From Sphingobium subterraneum (GTDB lineage Bacteria; Pseudomonadota; Alphaproteobacteria; Sphingomonadales; Sphingomonadaceae): a stretch of DNA of 64,000 nucleotides. The stretch is from contig NZ_JACIJP010000001.1 in NCBI RefSeq assembly GCF_014199435.1, forward strand, positions 1,116,001 through 1,180,000, given 5' to 3'. The translations under genes were made by a program, and so were the position numbers. Below, piece after piece: positions 46,151 through 54,884 of this stretch; positions within the stretch are counted from its first letter, which is position 1; every line of letters begins with the position of its first letter. Under the pieces are notes generated by a model. That model worked only from the letters and a program-made list of their open reading frames with translations. It made no database searches and was not told the DNA's origin.

Positions 46151-46693
46151 ATGTCCAAACAGCTTAATGGTATTTTTCGTGCATGGATGACAGTGAAACA
46201 GGCGACCGGCACACCTCCGATCGTGTGGGGCCATTGCATCGTCCATCTTTCCCATCCGCAATTCTCCGGCAATGTGCTGCACACCTCCAGCGTACTGAAT
46301 ATCGTCGAGTATGAGACGTTCAAGATCGTCGAAACCCGAAACCATTATTACATCTTGCTGGGGCCGGAAGTGGAAATGCCCGTCCATTCGACGTTATCGC
46401 CCAGTAGTTATTTGCGGCAGCAACAGGAGCAGTCACCCCGGCTTGACGCTTACGCCAGCGCGGCGGTGAACGCGGATCGCGACTGCCCGAAATGCGATGG
46501 ATCGGGTGTATACCGACGTGACAATCATCGTCTGGCGATCTGCGACATATGCTGCAAACACAACCAGAGCTGGTGGCAACTCGAAGGCGACTATGGGGCC
46601 GACACCGGGCGATGGGCATGCGGAGCTGGCTGCGGCGCCATCGTCGATACACCCCCGCCCGAGCTGGAATTCCTGCCCCGCGCGCGCGGCTGA
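46151..46693 (+). CDS. Hypothetical protein with zinc-ribbon-like cysteine cluster
   Basis: 180 residues with no known family that I recognise. The C-terminal half has CPKCDGSGVYRR, a DnaJ-type CxxCxGxG unit, then ICDICCKHNQSWW and WACGAGCGAIV, giving several Cys pairs that could bind one or two zinc ions. The N-terminal half contains FKIVETRNHYYILLG, which looks beta-rich. No strong ribosome site was found and it stands 180 bp after the UGSC cassette, so it could be independent. Real coding is supported by regular Cys spacing and ordinary composition, but the confidence is moderate. Confidence 0.5.
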   Translation: MSKQLNGIFRAWMTVKQATGTPPIVWGHCIVHLSHPQFSGNVLHTSSVLNIVEYETFKIVETRNHYYILLGPEVEMPVHSTLSPSSYLRQQQEQSPRLDAYASAAVNADRDCPKCDGSGVYRRDNHRLAICDICCKHNQSWWQLEGDYGADTGRWACGAGCGAIVDTPPPELEFLPRARG

Positions 46694-46730
46694 CGCGGCG
46701 CTCTCAATAATGCATGGCGCCCTGCCCGCG

Positions 46731-48089
46731 TTAGTGTTGCGTATCCCCCACAAGCATCTTTGCGGCCCATAACGCGCTTGCGGTAATCCGTGCGCGCGCG
46801 GCATGCGAGAGATCCTGCGCCTGCATCAGCCTGAAACCGATTGCGGCTACCGCGAAATGATATGCCTCGTCATTCGGATAGCCGAAACAGTCGACCGCAG
46901 TGGCGCGGACCGCATGAATGCACCGCGCATAAGGGTCATCGCGATCCGTTCGCGTATCCGTCGCGATCATTCGTTCCGTGTTCCAGATTTCGCCGAACGA
47001 AGGTTCTGATGGGTAATTGATCCGGACACTCGCCTCCAGTGCCACCAGATCCTCGTAGACATGCCCTCGACCGGTCTTGAGAAAATCGACGACCTTCATC
47101 GACCCGTCGTCTGCGACGATGACATTATCCGTGTTCAGATCGCCGTGGATCACACAGGCCCGATACGGCACCGCCCCACGATCAAGCAGCACTTTTCGGG
47201 GAGAAGGGAAAATGATCCCGTCGACCCGGCACCCCACCTCGCTCTGCTCCGCCGCGAAATAGCGCCTTGCACAGGCAAGCAGGGTGGGCTCGTTCCAATG
47301 CGTACGCGCTTCTCCGCTAAAATAGCGATCGCGATAGCGCCCTACAACGTCGCTTTCCTGCACGATTGCGCGGGGATTGTACCAAGTGTTCCGAAGAGGT
47401 TGGAAGAAGTCGGTGAGAAACCGCGTCAGCGACCGGGTATCGCCACGCCGCAGCTCATCCGTCAACGTATCGACCTTTGGTCCATCACCACCAACGAATG
47501 TGTAGCAAAGCCCGGCATGCTCCTGCGTCTTGGCGAACCCGAGCAACGCTGCGCGCGCCCCGACCGGAAGGCCTTGATGAACATAGCGATCGTAGTTCGC
47601 CTTTTCTTCCAGCCCATCCACGCAGGATGTGATCTTCAACACGACGGACGGCCGCGCGGAGCCATCTCCGTGGGCAGGGACCGGCGTGGCTTTGACAACG
47701 AGCGCGCCACTCCGTCCGCCCGTCAGCTTCTGCACCGCGAATATTCTAGAAATGCCTCGTGGCGCATCCGACCCGTGTTCTGCCAGCAGACGCTGCATCA
47801 ACAACAGCGTTTCTTCCTGCTCATCGTGCGTTCCCGACGGTACGTCCCCCATCAAATGGATGTCGGGCATTCCCGGAGAATATTGATCACTGTAATGCAT
47901 GAATTTCGTCCGTGGGGCAGTGCTGCCGACGCGGTGCCGCGCACGTTCTGACATAGGCCCAATGGCCATCCCTGTTAACCCATAAGTCGGGGGATTCAGC
48001 AGTGATGACTGGAGCCAGGAGGCCATTATCCAAGCGTCTGGCCCCTCCTCGCGCAGCGGCGGCGTTATGCGCATACCGCAATCTGCCAT
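46731..48089 (-). CDS. Aminoglycoside-phosphotransferase-like kinase
   Basis: 452 residues from the longest start, 389 from the in-frame ATG at about 47900 (MHYSDQYSPG); the ribosome sites are weak, so the start is uncertain. A glycine-rich QKLTGGRSGALVV with a following Lys in VVLKITS forms the ATP site, and VIHGDLNTDNVIV followed by KVVDFLKTG gives the Brenner-type catalytic Asp and the metal Asp of APH/choline-kinase folds. It could phosphorylate a small molecule; antibiotic resistance is not implied. It is divergent from the LysR gene at 48206. Confidence 0.75.
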   Translation of the reverse strand: MADCGMRITPPLREEGPDAWIMASWLQSSLLNPPTYGLTGMAIGPMSERARHRVGSTAPRTKFMHYSDQYSPGMPDIHLMGDVPSGTHDEQEETLLLMQRLLAEHGSDAPRGISRIFAVQKLTGGRSGALVVKATPVPAHGDGSARPSVVLKITSCVDGLEEKANYDRYVHQGLPVGARAALLGFAKTQEHAGLCYTFVGGDGPKVDTLTDELRRGDTRSLTRFLTDFFQPLRNTWYNPRAIVQESDVVGRYRDRYFSGEARTHWNEPTLLACARRYFAAEQSEVGCRVDGIIFPSPRKVLLDRGAVPYRACVIHGDLNTDNVIVADDGSMKVVDFLKTGRGHVYEDLVALEASVRINYPSEPSFGEIWNTERMIATDTRTDRDDPYARCIHAVRATAVDCFGYPNDEAYHFAVAAIGFRLMQAQDLSHAARARITASALWAAKMLVGDTQH

Positions 48090-48205
48090 GCCGTACTTTC
48101 ATTAGACCCCGCTGTCTGCATTCCCATATATTCACAGCCTGTATCGACGATCGGCAAATATGCCCGTCCATCAGGTTAACGGGTCAGAAGGCCTTTGGAG
48201 AGGAC

Positions 48206-49180
48206 ATGGCAGCATCAGTCAGCGAGCTGGAACGCTATCGTTTCGATGTTAATCTGGAAGATCTCCAGACCTTTCTGGCTGTTACGGATCTTGGGAGTTT
48301 CAGCCGGGCGGCCGAGCAGCTGAATTTGTCTCAACCAGCAATCAGCAATCGCATCCGGCGCCTCGAGGAAAAAATTCGAACACGATTGCTTAATCGGACC
48401 ACGCGAAGGGTGGAGCTCACTCCGCAGGGGACGCGCCTATACCTTCAGTCGTCGGAAACGCTGGCGCGGCTGCGCATTCTGTTGCGCGAGTTTACCGGCG
48501 AAGCTGCGGCACGCGCGCGGGAAGTGCATGTGGGCGCTACGATGATGGTGGCATCGCTTGGGTTGCCAAATCTGGTACGGCTTTTCCATGCGGCCCAGCC
48601 CGGTGTGCGGGTGGCGGTACATGACCTTCTCGCCCACGAAGTGATTGCCGAGGTTCTGGCAGGCGATTGTGACCTTGCGGTCATGTCGCTCGGCGACCCA
48701 GTGCCCGGCATCCATTACGAACCGTTGTTCGACGATATGTGCGTTGTTGTGACCCAGCGAGACCATCCGCTGCTCCGCTACGACGCCGCACCACTTTCAG
48801 AGGTGCTCAAGGAACCGCTGCTCACGCCAAAGGGACTTCACGACCTGACCACAGCCATCAACGGTGAGGCCAATCGCCAGGGGCTGGCTGTGCGGCTCGC
48901 ACCGGAGTCCCAGGAAGTGCGCAACACCTTCACCTTGCTCGCGATGGCGGCTGCCGGACTCGGCGTCTGCATCCATCCCAGTTCGTTTGTCCCCATTGAA
49001 CTCAAGACAACGATCGGCGTGGTTCCTCTGGCAGCACCCGGTATCGTGCGGACCTTCGGAATTGTCACCGCCGAAGGAAGCGAACTGAGCCCGGCGGCGG
49101 CGAAGTTCTGCGATTTCATCCGCGCTTCGGTCAAGCCAGGGCCACGTCCATGGGACGCCGACGGACCGGAACCCATTTAG
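48206..49180 (+). CDS. LysR-family transcriptional regulator
   Basis: ATG at 48206 behind GGAGAGG gives 324 residues; the open frame upstream overlaps the divergent kinase gene. The helix-turn-helix (LAVTDLGSFSRAAEQL, then NLSQPAISNRIRRLEE, about 20-65) and a substrate-binding domain with CVVVTQRDHPLL are clear. It is the third LysR in the window. The neighbouring MFS transporter gene ends convergently 32 bp downstream, and the kinase is divergent, so either may be its target. Confidence 0.93.
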   Translation: MAASVSELERYRFDVNLEDLQTFLAVTDLGSFSRAAEQLNLSQPAISNRIRRLEEKIRTRLLNRTTRRVELTPQGTRLYLQSSETLARLRILLREFTGEAAARAREVHVGATMMVASLGLPNLVRLFHAAQPGVRVAVHDLLAHEVIAEVLAGDCDLAVMSLGDPVPGIHYEPLFDDMCVVVTQRDHPLLRYDAAPLSEVLKEPLLTPKGLHDLTTAINGEANRQGLAVRLAPESQEVRNTFTLLAMAAAGLGVCIHPSSFVPIELKTTIGVVPLAAPGIVRTFGIVTAEGSELSPAAAKFCDFIRASVKPGPRPWDADGPEPI

Positions 49181-49211
49181 CGAGTTGAGGTGGCGTGGCG
49201 GCACCTGACGC

Positions 49212-50465
49212 TCAGACCGACGCGCGCTCGTCTGCGCGCAAATACGGCCCAAGCGTCAAAAATGCGAGGCTGCTGAGCGCGCAAAGCGGAACAACCGCCC
49301 ACAGCATCAGGCGGTACGAGCCAGTAACGTCATAAATGAAACTGGCAACAATTGGTCCCAGCCCTGAACCCAATAGCGCGAGACCGATCACAAATCCAAA
49401 CACGGCCCCGAAATTACCGGCCGGGAAGTAACGGGAGGCGAGATAAGAGACCGCGTCCAGCTCGGCCCCCGCAGCCAGGCCGAACAGCAGGACCCCGACT
49501 CCGCACAGGATCGCGGACCCATGAAATCCGATAAAGATAAGGCTCGATGCGATTGGGAACAGCACGACAAGCGCACCCACATAGCGGGCGTTGAAACGAT
49601 CCAGCAGAAACCCCCCTGCCAATCGGCCCGTGACCTGCATCGCACCGACGATGCCCGCAACGGCTGCGGCGCTTACGACCGTAAGGCCGGACGATGTTAG
49701 GATCGGAACGAGGTTCACCACCACAGCGGTAAAGACCATCGCCATGACGGACGCCGCGAACGCCAGTCTGACGAAAGCTCCCACATTTACGTCCTTGGGA
49801 AACCGGAATCCTGCGCGGGCATATGTCCGTGGAACAACCGCAGAGGTGCGCCGAACCGCATCGCCGTCCCGGCCACTCGAAAAGAAGAAATAGAGAAGAG
49901 GGAAAGCGATCGCCCCTGCCAGAACCCCCAAAATGGCGTAGGCCGCCCGCCAGCCAAAGTTCTGTACCAACAGCAACGTCAACAACGGCGCACCAAATGA
50001 TATGAGCCCGTTCGCACTCAGTGTTACGGCGATCGCCACGCCGCGGCTCGCATCGAACAGGCGGGAAATCGCAGTCACCCAGATCGTCGGTGACAAGAGC
50101 AGATATCCGATCGCGACGAAGGCCCATAGCAGCCACCAGACCACATAGGATTGTTGTGCGAACGACAGCGAGACGACAGCGAGAGAATAAATGCTCATCC
50201 CGAACAGCGCGATCCGCCTTGATCCAAATCGATCGACCGCCGTTCCGACGAGAGGCGACAGCGGGAAGCCGATCATGGCAATGATGAACAGCCCGGACGT
50301 TATCTGGGTACGCGACCAGCCGAATTCCTTCTCGAGCGACGTGACCATCACACCCATCGAGTAGAAATGGACATGGGATGCCGCCAGACCGGCCATGGCC
50401 GCAACAACGACCGGCCAGTGTGCACGCCATTCCTTCTTCTGGATGTCGTCAACGATGATGCGCAA
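49212..50465 (-). CDS. MFS transporter, monocarboxylate/oxalate-formate antiporter-like
   Basis: A TTG at 50465 with GGAGA about six bases away gives 417 residues with 12 predicted membrane helices in two halves of six. The conserved MFS motif A-like loop is TAVDRFGSRRIAL after helix 2, and LLDRFNARYVGAL repeats the pattern in the second half. The sequence resembles oxalate/formate-type and monocarboxylate MFS carriers. It likely imports an organic acid of the pathway through the inner membrane. It is the only inner-membrane transporter in the window. Confidence 0.9.
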   Translation of the reverse strand: MRIIVDDIQKKEWRAHWPVVVAAMAGLAASHVHFYSMGVMVTSLEKEFGWSRTQITSGLFIIAMIGFPLSPLVGTAVDRFGSRRIALFGMSIYSLAVVSLSFAQQSYVVWWLLWAFVAIGYLLLSPTIWVTAISRLFDASRGVAIAVTLSANGLISFGAPLLTLLLVQNFGWRAAYAILGVLAGAIAFPLLYFFFSSGRDGDAVRRTSAVVPRTYARAGFRFPKDVNVGAFVRLAFAASVMAMVFTAVVVNLVPILTSSGLTVVSAAAVAGIVGAMQVTGRLAGGFLLDRFNARYVGALVVLFPIASSLIFIGFHGSAILCGVGVLLFGLAAGAELDAVSYLASRYFPAGNFGAVFGFVIGLALLGSGLGPIVASFIYDVTGSYRLMLWAVVPLCALSSLAFLTLGPYLRADERASV

Positions 50466-50557
50466 AAAGCGTCTCCGTGACCCTGAAATCGATAGGCCAG
50501 GCGAGCGTCACGAGACCCGATCTTCCTATCCTGACATACGTCAGGAGGTCCGCGCCG

Positions 50558-51415
50558 CTATGCGAAGCGTTTCATGACGGCCATAAGGTCTGCGATCGTC
50601 CGGCGCTCGTTTTCGCTCAATCGCGGATTCCAGATATCGCAGATGAGAATGGCACAGGGCTCGTCACTCTCGTTCCAGGCTTCGTGATCGATGGTTTCGT
50701 CGAAAACGAAGGGCTCGCCGGTGCGCCACTCCCGGCTTTCCGCGCCCACACGAATTCCGCAACCCTCTTGCGAGATAAGCGGCAAGTGCAGCAACACATG
50801 GATGTTGACCGGGCCGCAATGCGACGGAATGCGTGGCATTTTCGGTTGCAGCACGAAGAACGCCGCCATCGGCGAACGGCCCGCTATCCGGGGTTGAGGC
50901 AAGCGATCAAGCAATGCCATCGTCTTGGGCGCACGAGCCGCCGTCTCGGTCACTTCCCCGTTGAGGAGGAGATGGAACGCCCCGAAAAGCTGTGAGCGAT
51001 TGAGATGACTCCACTGTTGCAGGGGCGTTCCCTGCGGAAGGTCAGGAACATCCTTCACCGTCTCGTTCAGGATCGCGAGAAACTCGTCGCGAATATCACC
51101 GTGAGCTGCCTCGACTTCCCCGAGCCAATCGAAATCCTCGCGATCGAAAAATTCTATATCGGGTAGCCCGGGATAGTGGACCTCGCGCGGTTGCTGGTGA
51201 AAGACCTGCCGCTTGCCAACCAACCGCTCGACAAATGCTTCGGAACGACGCCGTTCGCCCGGCGTGCCAGATCCGCTCGCCTTGGCGGCCGCAAAAAGCG
51301 CCTCTTCCAGCTCTTTCAGGCGGGTCGGATCGACCGCCGCGGTGGGGTTGCCCCGCGCCGCATGGATCAGGCGGTCCGCCGCCGTTTCGCTCATCGGTTC
51401 GGCCACGTCAGTCAT
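50558..51415 (-). CDS. Aspartyl/asparaginyl beta-hydroxylase family (Fe(II)/2-oxoglutarate) protein
   Basis: 285 residues. The C-terminal 120 residues match the family: iron histidines in RIPSHCGPVN and ETIDHEAWNESD, with VLLHLPL and GIRVGAESREWRTGEPFVF between them and ICDIWNP after. Family members hydroxylate Asp/Asn side chains or small molecules with O2, Fe(II) and 2-oxoglutarate. The N-terminal half is helical and not recognisable. In this catabolic setting a small-molecule hydroxylase is a fair guess. It is divergent from the ketopantoate-reductase-like gene at 51613, with a repeat-rich gap between them. Confidence 0.85.
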   Translation of the reverse strand: MTDVAEPMSETAADRLIHAARGNPTAAVDPTRLKELEEALFAAAKASGSGTPGERRRSEAFVERLVGKRQVFHQQPREVHYPGLPDIEFFDREDFDWLGEVEAAHGDIRDEFLAILNETVKDVPDLPQGTPLQQWSHLNRSQLFGAFHLLLNGEVTETAARAPKTMALLDRLPQPRIAGRSPMAAFFVLQPKMPRIPSHCGPVNIHVLLHLPLISQEGCGIRVGAESREWRTGEPFVFDETIDHEAWNESDEPCAILICDIWNPRLSENERRTIADLMAVMKRFA

Positions 51416-51500
51416 TGCTCACCTATGTGTTTATGAGGTGCGAACGCCGGTGCATCCGCCCTCGATTGAAGGGCAGACGATGCCGCGCTTCATCGTCTAT

Positions 51501-51541
51501 GTCAATCATTGTCATATATGTCGCATTATGTCATTAATTGC
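51501..51541. promoter_or_regulatory. Helically phased GTCA repeats in a divergent promoter region
   Basis: GTCA or GTCG occurs at 51501, 51511, 51520 and 51530, that is at 10, 9 and 10-base steps. The last lies in ATGTCATTAATTGC, related to the motif at 24263, 43855 and 54716. Spacing near one helical turn on the AT-rich gap between the hydroxylase homologue and the reductase paralogue suggests a multi-site activator region. Confidence 0.4.
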
Positions 51542-51612
51542 TGAAAAGCCCGGCTAAAAATCGCGTGCGGATCGGCGCGCAAGGCGGTCCGGGCGGGCGC
51601 AGGGGATGCAAC

Positions 51613-52578
51613 GTGAAAATCTTAATGTTCGGTCGCGGCGTTAATTCCGTGCAATATGGATGGGCGTTGGAAAAGGCCGGCCACCATGTCGATTTTTATG
51701 TACGCCCCGCCCGTATCAGCCAGTTCCCTTCCGAAATGGATCTCGATATCTGGGATCTTCGGCAAAAGAAGCGAACGGATCGGCACGTGCGCACGACCTA
51801 TCGCACGCGGTTGCGGAGTGATCTTCCCGCCGACCATGACTACGACCTGATCTTCGTCTGCATTAACCATCACCAGATTGAATCGGCCGTGGAAGCGCTG
51901 ACGAACCGGGTGGGGCATGCGACGGTGCTCATTTTCACCAATTTCTGGACTGATCCCCTGACCGTTGTTGCGCCCTTGCCGCTTGACCAGCTTGCCTGGG
52001 GCTATCCATTTGCGGGAGGCGGGATCGACACCGATCACGTTCTGCGTGGCGCGATTTTTCCCAAGGTCGCGTTGGGCACATTCGGTGAAAGACCCACCAC
52101 GCGACAACAGGCCGTAACTCAGATGTTCCGCGACGCGGGATGGGGCGTGAGCAGCACGCGCCGTTTCCGCGAGTGGCTGTGGGTCCATTTCGCAACGCAC
52201 GCGGCCATGTCGGCGCAGGTCATTCGCGCCGGTTCCGTCAGAGCTGTGACAACAGACCCGGTTCAGGCGAGACAGATGATCTACAATGTACGTGAAGCCG
52301 CGAAAGTGCTGAAAGCGCGGGGCGTCACCCTGACACGACATCCGGAGCTTGCCCCATTTTATTTGCCGGCGCGGCTGGGCGCAGCGCTGATCGCATTCGA
52401 AGCACGGCGCAATCCCGGGATGAAAGCGATGATGGACGGGCACCAGAGGCCAGAAGAAATAATGCAGGTTTTCTATGATTTCATGGACGAGACCTTTGGC
52501 GTGGCTCTGCCCCGGATGGAGGCCCTCAAAGCGGAGGGCCAAGCGGCTTTGGATTCAGGATCGCGGCCCAACACTTAA
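51613..52578 (+). CDS. Ketopantoate reductase (ApbA/PanE)-family protein, paralogue 2
   Basis: A GTG at 51613 with AGGGGA six bases upstream gives 321 residues. It begins VKILMFGRGVNSVQYG, followed by HVDFYVRPARIS and LPADHDYDLIFVC, and is clearly a paralogue of the protein at 24534; I estimate over half of the residues are identical by eye. It carries the same C-terminal domain (REAAKVLKARGV, then DETFGVALPRMEAL). Both copies start beside a divergent oxidative gene. Substrate unknown; an NAD(P)H-linked oxo-acid reductase is expected. Confidence 0.82.
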   Translation: MKILMFGRGVNSVQYGWALEKAGHHVDFYVRPARISQFPSEMDLDIWDLRQKKRTDRHVRTTYRTRLRSDLPADHDYDLIFVCINHHQIESAVEALTNRVGHATVLIFTNFWTDPLTVVAPLPLDQLAWGYPFAGGGIDTDHVLRGAIFPKVALGTFGERPTTRQQAVTQMFRDAGWGVSSTRRFREWLWVHFATHAAMSAQVIRAGSVRAVTTDPVQARQMIYNVREAAKVLKARGVTLTRHPELAPFYLPARLGAALIAFEARRNPGMKAMMDGHQRPEEIMQVFYDFMDETFGVALPRMEALKAEGQAALDSGSRPNT

Positions 52579-52587
52579 CAGGGGGAG

Positions 52588-53019
52588 TTAGGACTCAATC
52601 GGCCGCGTGATAAATGCATGTTGATGGTCCAGCCCGGCCGCTCGGTGACGCAGGATTTCTGGCAGGCGTGGATCAGAGATGGTCTCTGCATAGGCTTGCT
52701 TGCCCGGGTACCGATTAATCCACACCGCATCCCAATCGCCCTGCCCGACCAGATAGCGCGGTGCGGTCCCCTGCAGAAGCACAGCGCCGCCTCTTTCAGC
52801 AAGGATCTCCAGCGAAGCATCGGCGTACCGCTGATAGGCATCCCGCCCTGACAGCCCGAGAGCGTGTTCGGGAGCGTCTGACGGATATAGTGCTCGCTCC
52901 CGAAACTTCAGCAGGTTGACGACGACAATCGGAGTACCGTCGCTTGCAGACATGATGTCCGCAAGAACGTCTCCATGGTCCATCGGAATGTGTGAAAGCC
53001 CGGGATCGACATGCTGCAC
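52588..53019 (-). CDS. DUF1330 domain protein
   Basis: 143 residues from a GTG. The dimeric alpha/beta-barrel DUF1330 fold (NIPSNAP-like) shows as VVVNLLKFRERA near 31-42, YQRYADASLEILAERGG near 61-77 and VWINRYPGKQAYAE near 99-112. No catalytic residue is established for the family. It sits at the end of the minus-strand set headed by the aldehyde dehydrogenase and is convergent with the reductase paralogue. A hairpin lies between it and the aldehyde dehydrogenase, so it may be transcribed apart. Confidence 0.8.
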   Translation of the reverse strand: MQHVDPGLSHIPMDHGDVLADIMSASDGTPIVVVNLLKFRERALYPSDAPEHALGLSGRDAYQRYADASLEILAERGGAVLLQGTAPRYLVGQGDWDAVWINRYPGKQAYAETISDPRLPEILRHRAAGLDHQHAFITRPIES

Positions 53020-53079
53020 AGGCCATCACTCCTTCATTGGCGTACCCAATTGGCGGCTTTCGACAGCCTGCGGGACATA

Positions 53080-53107
53080 CGGGGGCCGACCTTTCGGCGA
53101 GCCCCCG
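53080..53107 (-). terminator. Hairpin downstream of the second aldehyde dehydrogenase gene
   Basis: CGGGGGC and GCCCCCG form seven-base arms, and CCG/CGG extends pairing inside the 14-base loop. It lies 14 bp past the gene stop on the minus strand. No T-run follows. Confidence 0.45.
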
Positions 53108-53120
53108 CACGTTGTTCCTG

Positions 53121-54611
53121 TCAGGCCGCCTGTTTGGTCCGGCTCCCGGTGAGGACGACCGTCTTGGTTTCGAGGTAAGGCAGAACGGCTTCCATGCCGC
53201 CCTCGCGCCCGATACCCGATTGCTTAAACCCGCCGAAAGCGATGGCGAAGTCCGGCCGGAGGCTGTTTTGGCTGACCGTACCGGCATGGACCGACCGCGC
53301 GACGCGATAGGCGGCATCGACATCATTGGTGAAGACCGCCGCGCTCAAACCGTAATTGGTATCGTTCGCAAGCCGAATGGCGTCGTCCAGATCCTCATAC
53401 GCGGTGACACAGACGACCGGGCCGAACACTTCCTCCTGGGCAATGACCGAAGAATTGTCGACGTTCGCAAACAATGTGGGTTCGTAGAAATAGCCGCGTT
53501 CGAATTGCGGCGGACGATGCCCGCCCATCACCAGCGTCGCACCATCGGCAACCGCTTTCTGGACATAGCCATCAACGCGATCAAACTGCCGCTTCATCGA
53601 CAGCGGACCCATCTGGGTGGTCGGCTCATACGGGTCGCCGATCGTGACGGCTTTCAGTTTGGCCGCCAGCGACTCAACAAACGCGTCATGGCGCTCGCGC
53701 GACACCAGATAGCGCGTCAGGTTCGCGCAGAACTGGCCGGTTGCCATCGTCAGCGTCGGCGCCAAGATGCTGGTGGCCATTTCGATATCGAAATCGTCGA
53801 GCACTATCGCCGGGCCCTTTCCGCCCAGCTCCAGGGTGACACGCGCCACGCGTTCCGCACAGACGGCGCCGATCCGCTTGCCTGCGGCCGTGCTGCCCGT
53901 AAAGCTTACCTTATCGACGCCCGGCCGATGGACGAGGTAATCCGAAACCGCCCGGTCCGCGGTAAGAACGTTGATGACTCCGGCAGGGAAACCCACCGCC
54001 TCGGCGCATTCCGCCACGATATAGGCTTCGAGCGGCGTTTCGGGCGATGGCTTGAGGATAACCGTGCAACCAGCCACAAGCGCGGGCGCCAGTTTGACGG
54101 CCACGGAGAAGAAAGGCGCGTTCCATGGCATGATGGCCGCGACAACGCCGACCGGTTCGCGCACCAGCATGCTGACATGCCCCGGGTAGCTGGAGGTCCG
54201 CTCCTCGTCCCACACATGCTTGTCCGCAATCTGCGCCTGAAAATCCATCAGGCCGATGCTCCACTGTGTCGAGTGCTGCGACATAATGAAGGGCGCGCCG
54301 CCCTGCCCGGTCCACGCGTGGGCAAGCTCGTCTGTACGCTCCTTGAGCTTTTCGTTCAGGCGCGCCAGATAGCCGCCCCGTTCGGCCGGGGTCATGCGCG
54401 GCCAAGGGCCGTGGTCGAACGCTTCGCGTGCCGCCGCCACGGCTCTATCAACATCGGCTTCGGTGGCTTCGGCTACGGTGCCCGTGACCTCTTCCGTGAC
54501 AGGCGACACCAGTTCCAAACGCTTGCCGGACGCGGGTTGAACCCACTCTCCCCCAATGTAGAATTTATCCGGGTGACTGACCGAGACTTTGCCACCGAAA
54601 AAATCGACCAT
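53121..54611 (-). CDS. NAD(P)-dependent aldehyde dehydrogenase
   Basis: 496 residues. Catalytic residues are the Glu in VTLELGGKGPAIV and the Cys in ATGQFCANLTRYLV; the cofactor loop is SFTGSTAAGKRIG. It differs from the copy at 28354 in many loops and has a longer N-terminal lead, so it is not a recent duplicate. Its promoter region contains two TGTCAAT direct repeats. It is transcribed toward DUF1330 and is separated from the upstream CoA-transferase gene by 273 bp. Confidence 0.92.
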   Translation of the reverse strand: MVDFFGGKVSVSHPDKFYIGGEWVQPASGKRLELVSPVTEEVTGTVAEATEADVDRAVAAAREAFDHGPWPRMTPAERGGYLARLNEKLKERTDELAHAWTGQGGAPFIMSQHSTQWSIGLMDFQAQIADKHVWDEERTSSYPGHVSMLVREPVGVVAAIMPWNAPFFSVAVKLAPALVAGCTVILKPSPETPLEAYIVAECAEAVGFPAGVINVLTADRAVSDYLVHRPGVDKVSFTGSTAAGKRIGAVCAERVARVTLELGGKGPAIVLDDFDIEMATSILAPTLTMATGQFCANLTRYLVSRERHDAFVESLAAKLKAVTIGDPYEPTTQMGPLSMKRQFDRVDGYVQKAVADGATLVMGGHRPPQFERGYFYEPTLFANVDNSSVIAQEEVFGPVVCVTAYEDLDDAIRLANDTNYGLSAAVFTNDVDAAYRVARSVHAGTVSQNSLRPDFAIAFGGFKQSGIGREGGMEAVLPYLETKTVVLTGSRTKQAA

Positions 54612-54710
54612 GTACAGCTCCTGTTATTAAAGGGGTGCAGGAGCCGGGACAGCCCTGCCTTTCAGACGACAGCCGGATGCCTCATGGGCAATTCCGGTCC
54701 TTTCCGGCAA

Positions 54711-54748
54711 CATATGCATTTAATGTCAATGACTGTCAATATGGACAG
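54711..54748 (-). promoter_or_regulatory. TTGACA promoter with TGACATTAAATGC motif
   Basis: On the minus strand TTGACA (54734-54739) is followed by TTGACATTAAATGCATATG. The same layout, TTGAC then TGACATTNAATGC, is found before the [2Fe-2S] gene at 24172. The TTGACA gives a good -35 for the aldehyde dehydrogenase, but the -10 is weak, which is usual for an activator-dependent promoter. Confidence 0.45.
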
Positions 54749-54884
54749 ATGATGCAAAAGCGACGCACGTGAATGACGGCCTTGGTCCCCTCAGCCGAAA
54801 ATCGACGCAAAGCTCTGATGCAATGGTGCGGACGCCGTGTCAGGCCCGAGCGCGGAGCGCAGGTCCGTCCCCGCGCGGACGGGA

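Noticed and set aside
52992..54752. Open frame of 586 codons on the plus strand
   Set aside because: Antisense to the aldehyde dehydrogenase gene with intact catalytic Cys and Glu.
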